The notes below the pieces were generated by a model that did not search any database, was not told the origin of the DNA, and was given only the letters and a program-made list of their open reading frames with translations. Positions 1-11,088 of a stretch of DNA of 64,000 nt are shown one piece after another. The first letter of the stretch is position 1; the number at the start of each line of letters is the position of its first letter. This DNA is from Silene conica (lineage: Eukaryota; Streptophyta; Magnoliopsida; Caryophyllales; Caryophyllaceae). The translations under genes and the position numbers were made by a program. The DNA is taken from contig CM055320.2 in NCBI GenBank assembly GCA_029255685.2, positions 12,758,614-12,822,613 on the forward strand, written 5' to 3'.

Positions 1-1554
1 AAAAATAAAAATAAGACAATAACAAAGAGTCAATTTGATTATTAATAATGGACTAATGAATTAAATTTCTGTTCTATACCCTAACTATCGTCCATGATTA
101 TAATTTGAAGGAGGTTGAAGAAGGTTAGCAATCGAGAATAGGCAGAGAGAATTAGGTTTGATGTTTTTAGTTAACGATAGACAAATGGAAAATTTGGGAT
201 AAAAAGTACTACAATGAGTAAAAATTGTACTGCGAAAATAAATTTCAAAAAAGAAATAGGGAATATATTTTGAATAGACGAAAAAGGAAATAGGAAAACT
301 TAATTTGAATAAGAGGGGGTACTGTTTTAAGTTATGACTTAAATTTAATAGCTTGGCCGTGACCTTGACTAACCTAGGTAGCCGTGATCACCGTTGACCT
401 ATTTTGACCGCCTTTGACTGTCGTGGTGCTGGTGGTTTGACCGCATAATTTAATTGATTTAGAGACCGTCTTGTATACAATTGAAAACGCATACTAATCT
501 AACCTACTTGACTTGTGTTTTACTTCATCATGTCTAGGAGGGTTAGGGGTGGCATACTAGTGGTAGTGGGACAGGAAGAACAACCGTGAGTGGCGGTGGA
601 AGGGCATAAAACGTGGATTGAGTAATGGCTTAAGACGGAAATAACTTGACCTAGAGACCACGATAGAGGTTGGCACATGGGGGGTTAACCTAGTCGGTGG
701 AGGCGCCTCTAGTGGGTGGTTTTGGTGGTGGTTGGTGGAGCCGGGTGCCGGGTGCCGGAGTTGGACAGAAACAGGGCAGCCACAGGTCATAGGTTTATGG
801 GACATCGTGGGGCTGTTTTGGTGGTTGTTTGGCCGTGGGAAAAACGTGATTACTGACCTTGGACTACATAAGTTGTGACCTTGGTGGTCGTATTGATGGC
901 GGGACTCGGGAGGCGTCTTATATTGGCTAGCAAACTGTTTTAAGACCGTCCTAATATAAATGTATATATTGTTGTTTTGCTATTTTAATGACGATGTGTG
1001 TTAGAATATTTAATAATATCCGAGTTGCCTATTTGTGTCGGGTTTAAATATAAGTTAAACTCATATTAAATATTACGAGACTTTAATATAAAAGACTGTA
1101 TCGTGATGGATCGGTCCCGATTAAAGTAATTAAAGTCCGGGAATTATTATTCCCTCTTACCTTACCCTAATATATCCCGTCTTTCACGAAAAGGTACGAT
1201 CGGGTTTCGATCATACGAAAAGGTACGTAGTATATTGTTATATATATATATACTATGAAACAAGATAATAATTTATAATCATTACTTCTGTCGACTTATG
1301 AATATATTACGTCTGTCGGAGCTATAAGAACCTAAGGAGTTTGCTATATTCGCCCCTAGTTTTACACATTCCGCCCCTTATAAATTCCTATTTTGTCCCT
1401 TCCTTCTTTTAATAGTTATTTTTTTATTCATTTCCATATTCAGGTATTCCGTCTTAAAATTTGAAAACCGTTTCTAAACCACAACTCAAACCGCATTAAA
1501 TAAAAACAGAATAAAAATTAACCATGAAAATTTTCAGTGTTTACCTGCTAATCA
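1..1554. other. AT-rich flank, no gene recognised
   Basis: Mostly AT-rich sequence with one more GC-rich stretch at about 545-850 containing GTGG-rich runs. Short open frames exist here, for example 557-805 on the minus strand. They have no recognisable domain and a composition that fits the low-complexity GTGG stretch. I see no RNA gene and no transposon terminus that I trust. Confidence 0.5.
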
Positions 1555-1569
1555 ACGTCGCATTTTTTT

Positions 1570-2060
1570 AAAAAAAAATGGTTGATTCATGTAATTACAT
1601 GAACACGCCCGGGCTCGTTCATATAATTTACATGAACGAGCAACTTGACATATAAAAAAATGTGACGAAATGACAAAAATAAGTGACGGAATTTAATTAA
1701 ATCGCGTATTCGCAAATCAAACCGCATTTAAAAAAATTAACGTTCAACATCTTCCGCGTTTCCCTAATTAACGTTGCAGAATTTTTTTTAAAAAAATGAT
1801 TCATTCATGTAAATTACATGAACAAGCCCAGACATATTCATGTACTTTACATGAACAAGCTTGGGGTCGTTCATGTAAATTACATGAACAAGCCTGGGGT
1901 CGTTCATGTAATCTACATTAACAAGCCCAATCATGTAACTCATGTTCATGTAATTTACATGAACAAGTCTGGTCATGTTCATGTAATTTACATGAATGAG
2001 TCATGTTACAACTATTTGACTCCTAAAAAAATGTGACGAAATAATAAAAATAAGTGACGA
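1570..2060. repeat. Palindromic minisatellite block, duplicated
   Basis: A near-perfect palindrome with core CATGTAAATTACATG recurs with short spacers such as AAGCCTGGGGTC. About two units lie near 1586-1640 and about six near 1800-2000. Both clusters sit in the same frame of flanking sequence: a T/A-rich run before and a conserved ATGTGACGAAAT tail after. The whole block therefore looks duplicated, with later change in unit number. Translated frames across it (1788-1982 and 1818-2036) are repeat shadows, not genes. Confidence 0.85.
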
Positions 2061-2079
2061 AATTTAATTAGAACGATTA

Positions 2080-2484
2080 ATAACTCATTTTCAGCTTCAT
2101 CGTTAGAATTATATGAATCCGTATTGTTTTCACCGCATACAAAACCGCATGTCTCTGCGTATTGATGACTATTATACTCATCGTAACATCGATAATGTTG
2201 TCCAGCATTCCAATCATTGTTAAATCGATTTCTGTTATTGTTGTAAGAACTATTATTATTAATCGATTCAAAAATAAAATCGAAAAAATGGGTTATCGTT
2301 ATCCATTAATCGATAAAGAAATGTGTTAAATATTTGTTTTAGAAAGAGAAAATTGTGACAAAGCTATGAATTAGTGATTAAATTTATCTTAAGCTTATTT
2401 AGGGTAATTATATTAGCTCGTATTGTTTTTACCGTAAACAAAACCGCTATGATAAGCGTATTCGTAACTATTATACTTATCTAA
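2080..2484. repeat. Degenerate direct duplication
   Basis: The stretch near 2117-2200 and the stretch near 2410-2484 share blocks: a TATTGTTTT-like run, ACCG, AAAACCGC, GCGTATT and ACTATTATACT. This is a diverged direct repeat about 300 bp apart. No coding signal is seen. Confidence 0.55.
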
Positions 2485-2513
2485 CTAGTGTAACACCCGT
2501 GAAAAATCACGGG
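2485..2513 (-). mobile_element. Helitron-like 3' terminus
   Basis: Read on the minus strand, a hairpin made of CCCGTG and CACGGG arms (2496-2513) is followed after about seven bases by CTAG (2485-2488) and then a T. A GC-rich hairpin shortly before a CTRR end, inserted before T, is the signature of Helitron 3' ends. The matching 5' TC end was not identified, so the element length is unknown. The hairpin could belong to another repeat class. Confidence 0.45.
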
Positions 2514-2889
2514 GTTCTGTAATATTTTTTTAAAGAAGACGATAAATTATAGTAACTATATAACCGAATATTTTATTTATTAAACATATATACTTTTTAA
2601 AAATAAAAAAGAAATAATATATTATATGTATACAAATTAAAATATATATAAGGACATTTGAAAAAATAATCTATATTCTATAATATAGAATAAGATAACA
2701 TATGATAATGTTAATAGGAGTAACAATTGTAAGACGGGATAAAAATAAAACTATTAATTAAGACATAGTTATCTTATCTTAACCGACCATTATAATAATT
2801 TGGTTTGGTGAACCGAACACCGAACCGATTTTTAAGCCTCAAAAGCGGTTTGATTTCGGTTCATAATTATTAATATTCGGTTAAACGGT

Positions 2890-3055
2890 TTGAATCGGTA
2901 ATATATAAAGGGGAAGAAAATCAGAAACCCTAAAAATTTCTACTCAACCTTTCTAGTCTCTCTTTCACTCACGCCTCTCTCAGACCTCTCATTCTCTTTC
3001 AATCACGCCTCTCTCAGATCTCTCTTTTACTCCGCTCATCACGCAACTGCTCACG
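2890..3055 (+). promoter_or_regulatory. Promoter-like stretch with TATA box and CT-rich leader
   Basis: TATATAAAG at 2902-2910 is followed about 30 bp later by a pyrimidine-rich leader (2940-3050). It includes AAACCCTAAAAATTTC and two copies of a TCACGCCTCTCTCAGA-type block. This is the look of a plant core promoter plus 5' UTR. Palindromic CGGTTTNGG-like motifs lie just upstream (2800-2900). No open reading frame follows, so this may be a promoter fragment captured by the putative Helitron around it. Function is inferred from composition only. Confidence 0.35.
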
Positions 3056-3406
3056 GGTAATATATATGGACTGCGGTTACATTTAAATTATCTTTCCAAA
3101 ACTAAGCATATGAATACCAAATACCTTACTAAAATCACGATTTTGCTAATTTATTAAGCCGATATATAGGTAGAATAAAATCTTCTTAATTGTAGAGAAT
3201 ATTAATTTCTCCAAAAATTTTGCTAATGATTGGATTTACGTCAAGAATAAAAGGGAAATGATCACCTAATCTTTCCATAATGTATCATACGGAATCTTTC
3301 CATATATTCTCTAAATAATTAATATTCTTTAAATAATTGTTTAGAGAATATAAAAGGCAAATTAGAAAATCTGACTTGTTTTACGTTATCTTTTTTTTTG
3401 ATAGCG
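3056..3406. other. AT-rich stretch, nothing recognised
   Basis: AT-rich DNA downstream of the promoter-like block, with no open frame, RNA gene or clear repeat that I can support. A T-run followed by GA at 3390-3400 could be the 5' TC end of a minus-strand Helitron, but this is weak. Confidence 0.4.
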
Positions 3407-3433
3407 CTAGGTTGTAACCCGTGAAATTCACGA
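3407..3433 (-). mobile_element. Second Helitron-like 3' terminus
   Basis: The minus strand shows a hairpin (CTCGTG and CACGGG arms, 3418-3433) followed by CTAG at 3407-3410. The plan is the same as at 2485-2513 and the orientation matches. The base after CTAG is not T, which lowers the support. Confidence 0.35.
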
Positions 3434-3976
3434 GTCTGTTTTTAGAATTTTAGATGAATATAGATAATAATATAAACGATAAACAAACTAATTTTTACGG
3501 ATAAATTAATTTAGAATTATTTATCACATATGCCAATATACATGAGCTATTATAGATTTTGTTTATTAGGTAGATCAACAATGGCAATAAAAATAGTGCA
3601 CTTGTAATTACCCACACACCATTCTTAAAATATGTAAAATATATAGTCCCTGAAATAAAAGTTGTCTATTAGGGTCTTACAGATCGTACAATAAAAGCAA
3701 ACGTAGAGTAACTGTTGAGACCGAAGTAGTAAATGTATAATTGGTTTAAACACGTAAGTTTGATTATTTTTATTAAACATGTTCATAAGGTGAACAACAG
3801 TTGTTCCGTGACCATCTTACACATGGCAATGAGAATGCAGTTGAAAGCCATAACATAATTCTTAAAAATGTTTTGGATTTTTTGTGAATTGTGAAGGATG
3901 GAGATAATTACGTGTATTCACAGTTCATTGTAAAATGATTGAAATAAACTTCAATGTGATTTGATCATCAGTTCCT
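3434..3976. other. AT-rich stretch, nothing recognised
   Basis: No coding potential or RNA gene seen. It may be the body of the Helitron-like element whose end lies at 3407, but the far end was not found. Confidence 0.4.
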
Positions 3977-4249
3977 GGACTATACCACCAGATGTACAAT
4001 GCTATTGTACATCCGGGGTTAGTTTAGTCATTTTTGAAAAAACAGTCAGTAATCTCATTCTGCTCCACTTTCCTTTTTTGTTTTTTTTTTAATGTAACTT
4101 CTTCCCTATTTTTCTTACTCATCTTCATCTATCATAGTAATTGATTTTTCTCATTAATTATTATATCTCCATCTTTCAATTTATTTAATTATTATGTCAA
4201 GGTAACTTTTTATTTTTTATTTTTATTTTATTAGTCCATATTTTTTTTT

Positions 4250-4618
4250 ACATTAGCTCGTAATCTGATATTAAAAGCTCGTATTCTTATAATAATAGCT
4301 CGTATTTTTATATTAATAGCTCGTATTCTTATCTTAATAACTCATTTTTTTAGATTAATAATTCGTATTCTTATCTTGGTAACTCGTAGTTTTTTTATAT
4401 TAGCTCGTATTCTTTTAATATTAGCTCGTATTCTTAGGGTAATAACTTGCATTCTTTTGTGCTCGTATTTTTTTAGTTTGTGATTTTCTTAAACTCGCAT
4501 TCTTTTTACATTAGCTCATATTCTTATATTAATAGCTCGTATTCTTATTTTAATAGCTCGTATTCTTATATCAATAACACGTATTTATATCTTAATAACT
4601 CATATTTTATTCTATTAG
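4250..4618. repeat. About 20-bp minisatellite, left part
   Basis: Degenerate tandem units built on TTAATAGCTCGTATTCTTAT. The array stops at ATTAG (4614-4618), where the solo LTR begins, and resumes at ATTAG (59592-59596). It is therefore one array split by a single insertion event. Confidence 0.85.
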
Positions 4619-5339
4619 TGTAAAACCCCTCGTCGCAGCGGAAAATAAAACATACAACATGCCAAAATTTACGCGGAATTTAAACTTTAACATGCATAAA
4701 AACGAGGTGAATTAAAACTGAAACTGAAACAACTGATATAAACTGAACATAGATAAGTTTAACTGTCTAAGTACTGAAAGTAAATATATACAAACAGCCT
4801 GGGATGGCACATCCCTACAGGCACTCAAAAACTGAAATGTAACTAGAGTCTAGCTAACGCAAGTGTAAAGTCAAATCGATGAATAACGGATCATCGCTCG
4901 CTAGCTCCATGCAACCCTCTGCCAACCACCTGTCATGTACCTACATACATGTAAACATGTACGCCACAATCAGTGGGGAGTGACTAGAGTTCTCCTAGCC
5001 ACCTTTTGTAACGACACGTAACACATAAACATACAATATACTCCAACATATATATAACATGTGAAGCATATAAATCTTAATGTCTGAATCTCATATCATC
5101 ATGCAATTACTATGCAAGGCTCTCAACCAACTTCGGGAACTATTTGGAAGGAGAGCCGGTTTCCCTTCCGGTTGCCCGGCCGGGGGGGTCTTTCAGTCCA
5201 AACCGTTTACGAAACTAGCCAAAGAGTCATCCAATGCCTTGGATGAACAGTTCTAACATCAATATACTATACTCATCAATATCAACAACTACATCTGACA
5301 CTGTACCCTTACTAGGCAAGCAGATACAAAACAGCAAGT

Positions 5340-5880
5340 ATAAAGGTTCAGAGGCGACATCTTAACGCATAACCTAGATAGTAAGTATTCAGCAAGTATA
5401 ACGGTTCAGAGGCGACATCTTAAAGCATAACCTAGATACCAAAATCACATTCACAAGCAATGAGTCTAGAGGTGAACTTAACACATATCCCACTACCAAC
5501 AAATGTCGGGTCCAGAGGTGAGCTTAACACATATCCCAACATACATACACAAGCAATGGGTCCAGAGGTGAGCTTAACACTGTACATATCCCACTGCCAC
5601 ACACAAGTATTGGGTCCAGAGGTGAGCTTAACACATATCCCAATACACAGCTATCGCACACTGGGTCCAGAGGTGAGCTTAACACATATCCCAATATGCA
5701 ACAACCGGTCACGTACCGGGTCCAGAGGTGAGCTTAACCCATATCCCGATACGCCACAAACAAAACACGTAATGGGTCCAGAGGTGATCAACTTAACACA
5801 TATCCCATCACGCGACAAATAGCTCACGTATTAAGCTCAGAGGCCAGCTTAAGGCATACCTTAATACGCATCAATACAAC
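5340..5880 (-). repeat. Tandem repeats inside LTR A1
   Basis: About eight units built on GGTCCAGAGGTGAGCTTAAC plus ACATATCCC, with a period near 50-65 bp and variable spacers. The same position in the inverted copy (21310-21910) carries the related unit ATGCCTTAAGCTGGCCTCTG. The array is thus a family feature that has diverged between copies. Open frames across it (5460-5822 and 5524-5712) are repeat shadows. Confidence 0.8.
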
Positions 5881-6194
5881 AGCATACATATATAGAACTC
5901 TAACTGTCCTAGCTCAAACATAATCCGATATAAGCTACAACCGGATCATTAATTCTAACCTTCTAGACTTTTAAACAACACTTAATTGATCCCGGGAACT
6001 AAGTTGAGGGAGAGCCGGTTTCCCTTTCGGTTACCCGACCTGGGGGTCTCTATCCTCTCTCCATTCCCGAACACAATATAGTGTCGCCCATCCTCCGGGG
6101 ACCTCAAACACACATAAAAGGTACACGGAACGAGTCTCAAACAAAACTGGCTAACCGATCAAAAGATAGAAATGATTTAATGAGAACAGGGGCT

Positions 6195-6600
6195 CTCAAC
6201 CGGTGGTGGACAATCTGCCGGTCTGCCGGCTGGGAGTCCCTTCCCATATGCAAACTTAACTTTCGAAAACAAGGGAAAGAGATTCTCAGCCGGTGGACCG
6301 TCTGCCGTTCTGCCGGCTGGGAGTCCCTTCCCACAATTCCTTATACGATTTTACGAAAAAGAGGACATGACTCTTAGCCGGTCGACCGGCCGCCGGCCAA
6401 CCGGCTAGGAATCATGTCCCAGCCTCCTTTTGAACAAAACAAGCATCCAAGAAGAGACTCTGAGCTGGTCGACCGGCGACCGACCACCCGGCTCAGAGTT
6501 CTTTCACCCTTTTCCAAACATACGAAAATACAACAAGCCTGACTCTGAGCCGGCCGACCGGCTGCCGGTCAGCCTACCGGCTCAGAGTCCCTGCACGCAA
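6195..6600. repeat. CCGG-type palindrome cassettes in LTR A1
   Basis: Five cassettes of about 40 bp, each of the form CTCAGCCGG...CCGGCTGRGAG with an inner CCGG..CCGG palindrome. They are separated by AT-rich spacers of about 40-60 bp. The same design appears in LTR A2 (20640-21030), in both LTRs of element B, and in B's downstream region (40590-41200). Frames such as 6081-6377 are translations of these cassettes. Confidence 0.8.
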
Positions 6601-6879
6601 AATTCGCCAAAATCGCAATGATTCTAAACTCCCTAAATCGATACCAAACTTCCAAAATTGCAACCAACATACATTACCCAGCATATATAACACCTATGTG
6701 TATCAATAGCAAGCATAAATTTCCACAATAAAGCCACATTAGGATCATATCTTATATTCGTCTTAAGGATGAAAAATCTGAAAATGAACAACTAATCATA
6801 TGAATATCAAACTAAGCATGTGAACATCATATATGAGTAAACCCTAACATCACTAGTAGAAAAAGTCTCATTGACATCG

Positions 6880-7395
6880 CTTATTTTGCCCCACTTACAT
6901 TGCTTTTTGGCGATGTATATGGGGGCGACATTTAGAGTATTTTTCTCTTTACATCATTTCGGAAACCGATGTAAATAGTATACCATTAACATCGATTATA
7001 AGTGAAAAACGATGTTAATAGTATATCATTAACATCGGTTATAAGTGAAAAGCGATGTAAATAGTATACCATTAACATCGATTAGAAGTGAAAATCGATG
7101 TTAATAACGTCTCAAATACATCGTTTTTGGTTGAAAATCGATGTTAATAATGTCTCAATTACATCGTTTTTGGTCTGAAAACGATGTAAATAGCATATCA
7201 TTAGCATCGGTTATAAGTGAAAATCGATGTTAATAGTATCTCAATTACATCGTATTTTGGTTGGAAACCGAAGTTAATAATGTCTCAATTACATCGTTTT
7301 TGGCCTGAAACCGACGTAAATATTATCTTTATGTATTACAATAACATCGATTTATATTCAAAACTGACGTAATGTAAATGACAATAACATCGATT
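6880..7395. repeat. Left subterminal repeats of CACTA F
   Basis: About a dozen units such as ATTAACATCGGTTATAAGTG, followed by AAAATCGATGTTAAT, in both orientations. These are the expected transposase-binding subterminal repeats of a CACTA element. They match the motif at the right end (58625-58880). Confidence 0.8.
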
Positions 7396-7664
7396 TATAT
7401 TCATTCTTGCAACTCAAATTATATAATTTATCCGAACCTATTTGTGAAGTTTACATTCTTACACTAGTAAGGAACCTTACAAATAATAACCCTACATCAC
7501 ATGCCTTCCAAAAATTCAAACCCAAATATTTATTATACCAAAACAAATATCATAGCGTATTACAATTCCATCAATTCAAAGTAGTTAAAAACGTACACTA
7601 CAAGCTTTTACTAGGCATCCATGCATAGAAGTAGTCTAAACACTATATAATAATTTCTAAAAAT
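7396..7664. other. CACTA F interior, 3' of Ulp1 relic
   Basis: AT-rich DNA between the subterminal repeats and the last Ulp1-like exon. It would be the 3' UTR side of the minus-strand gene. The plus-strand open frame at 7407-7628 has no recognisable domain. Confidence 0.4.
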
Positions 7665-7753
7665 CTAAACCATACATAAACTAGATGTCTTTCCATAATA
7701 AAGCAACCAAAACTCTTGAACCTCGTTCATTTGTGCAATTGTCATTTGCGAAC
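7665..7753 (-). pseudogene. Ulp1-like (C48) protease relic, last exon
   Basis: On the minus strand an acceptor, TTTTCCAG, precedes an exon that reads SQMTIAQMNEVQEFW and runs on to a TAG stop. The pattern of a polar helix followed by a Trp-containing end fits the C-terminal tail of plant transposon Ulp1/C48 peptidases. The exon starts with two bases of a codon, and the upstream exon at 10333-10434 ends with one, so the splice phases match. CACTA element G sits in the intron between them. Ulp1 domains are common in plant CACTA and MULE proteins. The assignment is by motif, not by search. Confidence 0.5.
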
Positions 7754-8344
7754 CTGGAAAACGTAAAAGAACACGGATTATTAGGAAGAGGTAGCTTAGG
7801 CACTTAAAAATTACGAACAATATCTCACTACAACAAAATGGCACTTGCGCCACGATTTATGTCACGGGAAATCATAATTCGTGACCTAAATTTGCTTAGT
7901 CACGGGAAAAAAAGTCACATTCCTTCAAAATTAATTGGTAAAAAAATTTATGTCACGGGAAAATATATCCGTGACAAATAATTGTTTTTAGTCACGAATT
8001 AAGCCATGACCGTGGCTAACAAATGCGGTTAGTCACGCATCAAGTCACGAACGTGGCTAATAATTATTTTTAGCCACAATGTCGTGGCTAATTATGATTT
8101 ATTGTCACATGTAAGTTACCCGTGACTAATTAGTGTGCTTAGCCACACTGAATTTTTAACGTGGCTAATTATGATTTATTGTCACAACTAAATTATCCGT
8201 GACTATATTGCTCTTAGCCACACACTGAATTCTTACCGTGGCTAATTGTGATTTATTGTCACAAGTAAATTACCCGTGACTAATTATTGCTCTTAGCTAT
8301 GCACTGGATTTTTACCGTGACTAATATTTTTGATATGATAACAA

Positions 8345-9590
8345 ATAATAGTACAAAATTATTAGTGCAACACGGTGTGTACTGTGACATCAAGATGATT
8401 GCGCCGTATTATTGCGAGATGTGAACAATATCCGTACTTAATGTTCTTCACTATTGACGTAAATGATGTTATTAAATTTATAATTCCTTTTTTTTAAAAT
8501 TTATAATATTGAATAACATTATTTAGAGACTGCGGCATCACATTTAAAGAGAAAGTATGTCCAATTAAATAATTAACTTATTAACACCTATCATTGAGAA
8601 GTCTGAAACTAATATATTGTTAAATAAGATTTTCATTAGAAAATTGATTTACAACTTTATTTGTAAAATATTTCTACAAGAACTTGAATTCGAGAGGTTA
8701 AATTGGAAAAAAAATTGGGGAAGTTTTTAAGGAGAAAAAAAAAGAAAAGACAATTAGATTTAAAATATGATTAAATAAAAAAAACTAGTCTAAAAAATTA
8801 AATTCAAAATGATTTCCAACAAATCATTGAAAAAAATGGAAAAAAAACATATTGCTAAAATAACCGATATAAAAAAATCAATATAGAAAAACATTTTAAT
8901 TATTGAAAATGAGCGTATCACACCGAAAAATAAAATGGAAATTAAAATAATAAATGTACATGTGTAAATAATATGAAATTTTGTTGACATAAAGAAATAT
9001 CAAGAATAATGAAAATAAATCAATTTAGAGAAAACAAAAATTTATACGATATTTTATGTGTTTTTTGGTAAAAACTGATTATGTTCGAGTTAATAATGTT
9101 TTGGTCATTTATTTTAGTAATAAAACTCGGTCATTGATACCCATATGTAATCATTATTCAAAAGTGATCATTGTTTAGTAAAAAGTGATTACATTTTTTT
9201 CGTTACAAATACGACGATCTTACAAATAGTATTTGTGTGGAAAAATATAAGAACAAATGGATAGAAGAAAAATAAAATAAAAATGCCGACAAATGAAAAA
9301 AAATAAAAAAATGTATTAGGGAAAAATTATAAGGAAAATGTGATTAAATAGTTTGGAGAAAATGGTTCCGTTGACTTGGACAAAAAATGACCCGAGCATC
9401 ATTAGTCGGGGGGTCAACATTGAAAACTCGAGTAATTTGAGAAAAATAATATTTTTTTCGCAAAAATATGTAAATCATTTAATATTTTTTCGCAAAAATA
9501 ATAGTGAAGGTAATTTAGAAAAAAAAGAATATAATTTAAAAATGTTTCAAAGTGTTAACGATATCAACAAGCTTAAGTTTCATTTTCGGT
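8345..9590. other. CACTA G interior, no gene recognised
   Basis: Very AT-rich sequence with A-runs. Short frames (8790-8990 minus, 9353-9592 plus) have low-complexity composition and no domain. I see nothing else in it. Confidence 0.5.
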
Positions 9591-9597
9591 AGCTCGT

Positions 9598-9667
9598 CAT
9601 AAGAACTCCACAGTTAAGCGTGCTCAGGTGAGAGTAGTCTTGGGATGAGTGACCTCGTGGGGAGGAT
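9598..9667 (+). repeat. 5S rRNA-derived fragment (Cassandra-like)
   Basis: AGAACTCCACAGTTAAGCGT, then GTGAGAGTAGTCTTGGGATG, then AGTGACCTCGTGGGGAG follow the 3' part of plant 5S rRNA, including its internal control region (A box and C box). The 5' third of 5S is absent, so it is not a gene. Plant Cassandra TRIM elements carry just this 5S segment in their LTRs. A fragment of one, or a 5S pseudogene, are the two readings. I did not find Cassandra LTR ends. Confidence 0.6.
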
Positions 9668-9761
9668 ATACGATTCACAAAAGTGAAAGACTTGTGATTG
9701 TAAGTAACGAGTTGAGATAACTAACCAAGCAAGGATTAAAGCTTGAGAAAATTTCATATGT

Positions 9762-9952
9762 AACCAAATGTGTTTGGTAGTGTGGTGGTTGCTCACCTCA
9801 TCCCTTAACACTGAGGTCAGGGGTTCGATTCCTACCCATGGGAATGGAACAACTCTTTGGCAAGCCGTTTACCTCTTCGTGAGAGAGCCCGCGGCGAGGG
9901 GTTTATACACCGTTGTCGACAAGGTGGACACCCCGGTTTAGACCAAAAAAAA
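9762..9952 (+). mobile_element. tRNA-derived SINE with TSD
   Basis: A B box, GGTTCGATTCC, at 9822-9832 and an A-box-like TGGTAGTGTGG at 9775-9785 form a tRNA-like head. About 110 bp of unrelated body follow, ending in an A-run at 9945-9952. Flanking 11-bp repeats with one mismatch, ATTTCATATGT (9751-9761) and ATTCCATATGT (9954-9964), are the TSD. The length of about 190 bp and the poly(A) tail fit a plant SINE. I do not recognise the family. Confidence 0.75.
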
Positions 9953-10332
9953 GATTCCATATGTGAAAATATTTTCATTATAAGTAAAAAATAATATATT
10001 ACATTTTGTTTATTTATTTTTTTGTTTGTCACGGGAATAATTTTGGTCACGAGAATTATTTTTTGGTCACGGGAATTATTAGCCACGTGAGAATCTGTGG
10101 CTAAAAATATAACTTTAGCCACGTTCTTGTTTTTCCCGTGGCTATCAGTTAGCCACGGTCACTTGGGCCACGGAAGGTATTTCCGTGACAAAGAGCTTTA
10201 GCCACGAGAAATTAGTACTTGCGCCACGAATTTAGTCGTGGCCCAAGTGCTTAATTGTAGTAGTGTCTATACGAAGAATTATATTTATACATAAAAATTC
10301 AAACAATTCGAGACAATAGATCAATAATATAC

Positions 10333-10434
10333 CTTTTCTATGTCGTCCTCTAATGATGATGATGAGTACCGTAGTAACATCATACATCCATTTCATAACA
10401 TGATAACCACACTCATAACTCTCTGTTGAGGACA
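10333..10434 (-). pseudogene. Ulp1-like (C48) protease relic, catalytic-Cys exon
   Basis: Minus-strand exon between the acceptor AAATGTAG and the donor GTATAT. It reads TESYECGYHVMKWMYDV. The E/D-CG-(Y/F)-VM motif is the catalytic-cysteine region of Ulp1/C48 SUMO-protease-like domains carried by plant transposons. It ends in phase 1, which fits the exon at 7665-7753. The upstream His/Asp-bearing part of the domain was not found. It lies about 650 bp downstream, on the same strand, of the CNX5-derived exons. Confidence 0.55.
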
Positions 10435-11088
10435 CTACATTTATACAAAATTAAGAGTTAAGTAGCAAACATTACATCTGCCTAATATATCAAATAATAT
10501 GAAGTGGACAAGTACGAACACATGATTACATACAAGATTGAAAGCTATTTGTATATGAGATTTGAGAGTTATGTCTGATTCTAAAAGAGCACGTTATAGT
10601 AATAATTAAAGAGCCATATTTTTGGAAGATGGCGAAGTCTATTAGTGCAAAGTGCAATCCCTCAAAGCATAAGGCACATTATTTTATATAATGAGGTATC
10701 GTTTGTGGCCGAACAATTTATCGTTTGTGGCTAGGGGCCTAGGGGGATGCACAAGATAGAGGTGATCACTAAAAAAACAATGCTACCAAACATAAGCCAG
10801 CAAACAAACCCAATTCCACAACAAAATTTATATACTGAGGTTAAAATGACTACATCTGAAATATAGATTCCAAAATGCAATTGCATTTACAGGATTATAC
10901 CTTACCTTCAATGCTGCCCGTTTGAATGGAGTTGCATGTAGGTAGGACTTAACCAGTTTGTAAATCAATATATCTAATGGAATAAGAATGTTTTCATCTC
11001 ACGACCAAGGATGAGTAGCAGCACAACACAAAAGCATACCAAATTAACTACAGTACAAAATGGCTATAGGCTCATTGATGTTACTTAC
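10435..11088. other. CACTA F interior between Ulp1 relic and CNX5 fragment
   Basis: AT-rich, intron-like DNA. A possible minus-strand exon ending at a GTAAGG donor near 10900 reads SYLHATPFKRAALK in one frame. It matches no family I recognise. Nothing else is supported. Confidence 0.35.

Larger units (their letters stand above)
4619..6850 (-). mobile_element. Solo LTR, family A copy 1, left part
   Basis: Begins TGTAAAACCCC directly after ATTAG. Its other end, GGGATGTTACA, lies at 59591 and is followed by the same ATTAG. The two parts together make about 2.9 kb, split by the CACTA element F. The inverted counterpart at 19666-22627 starts TGTAACAGCCCG and ends GGGGTTTTACA, which fixes the boundaries. 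No internal region is present, so it is a solo LTR left by LTR-LTR recombination, or part of an unrecognised element. It is a fossil and one of the oldest layers in this window. It contains tandem repeats (5340-5880) and CCGG-type palindrome cassettes (6195-6600). Confidence 0.85.
7826..10265. mobile_element. Non-autonomous CACTA element G
   Basis: Starts CACTACAACAAAATGGCACT. Its right end, reverse-complemented, starts CACTACTACAATTAAGCACT. Both are followed by a CTTG-GCCACGA block. The 3-bp TSD is TCT (7823-7825 and 10266-10268). Subterminal repeats of GTGGCTAA / GTCACGGG type occupy 7850-8345 and 10025-10250. The interior (8345-9590) is AT-rich with no recognisable transposase. It landed in an intron of the Ulp1-like relic of element F. 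It carries a SINE and a 5S-derived segment. Confidence 0.88.

Noticed and set aside
557-805. An 82-residue minus-strand protein
   Set aside because: Low-complexity Pro/His-rich translation of a GTGG-rich stretch with no recognisable domain or gene context.
9598-9667. A functional 5S rRNA gene
   Set aside because: Only the 3' part with the internal promoter is present, and it differs from 5S at several sites.
9762-9840. A tRNA gene
   Set aside because: It has A/B-box-like sites but no complete cloverleaf. The poly(A) tail and TSD identify a SINE.
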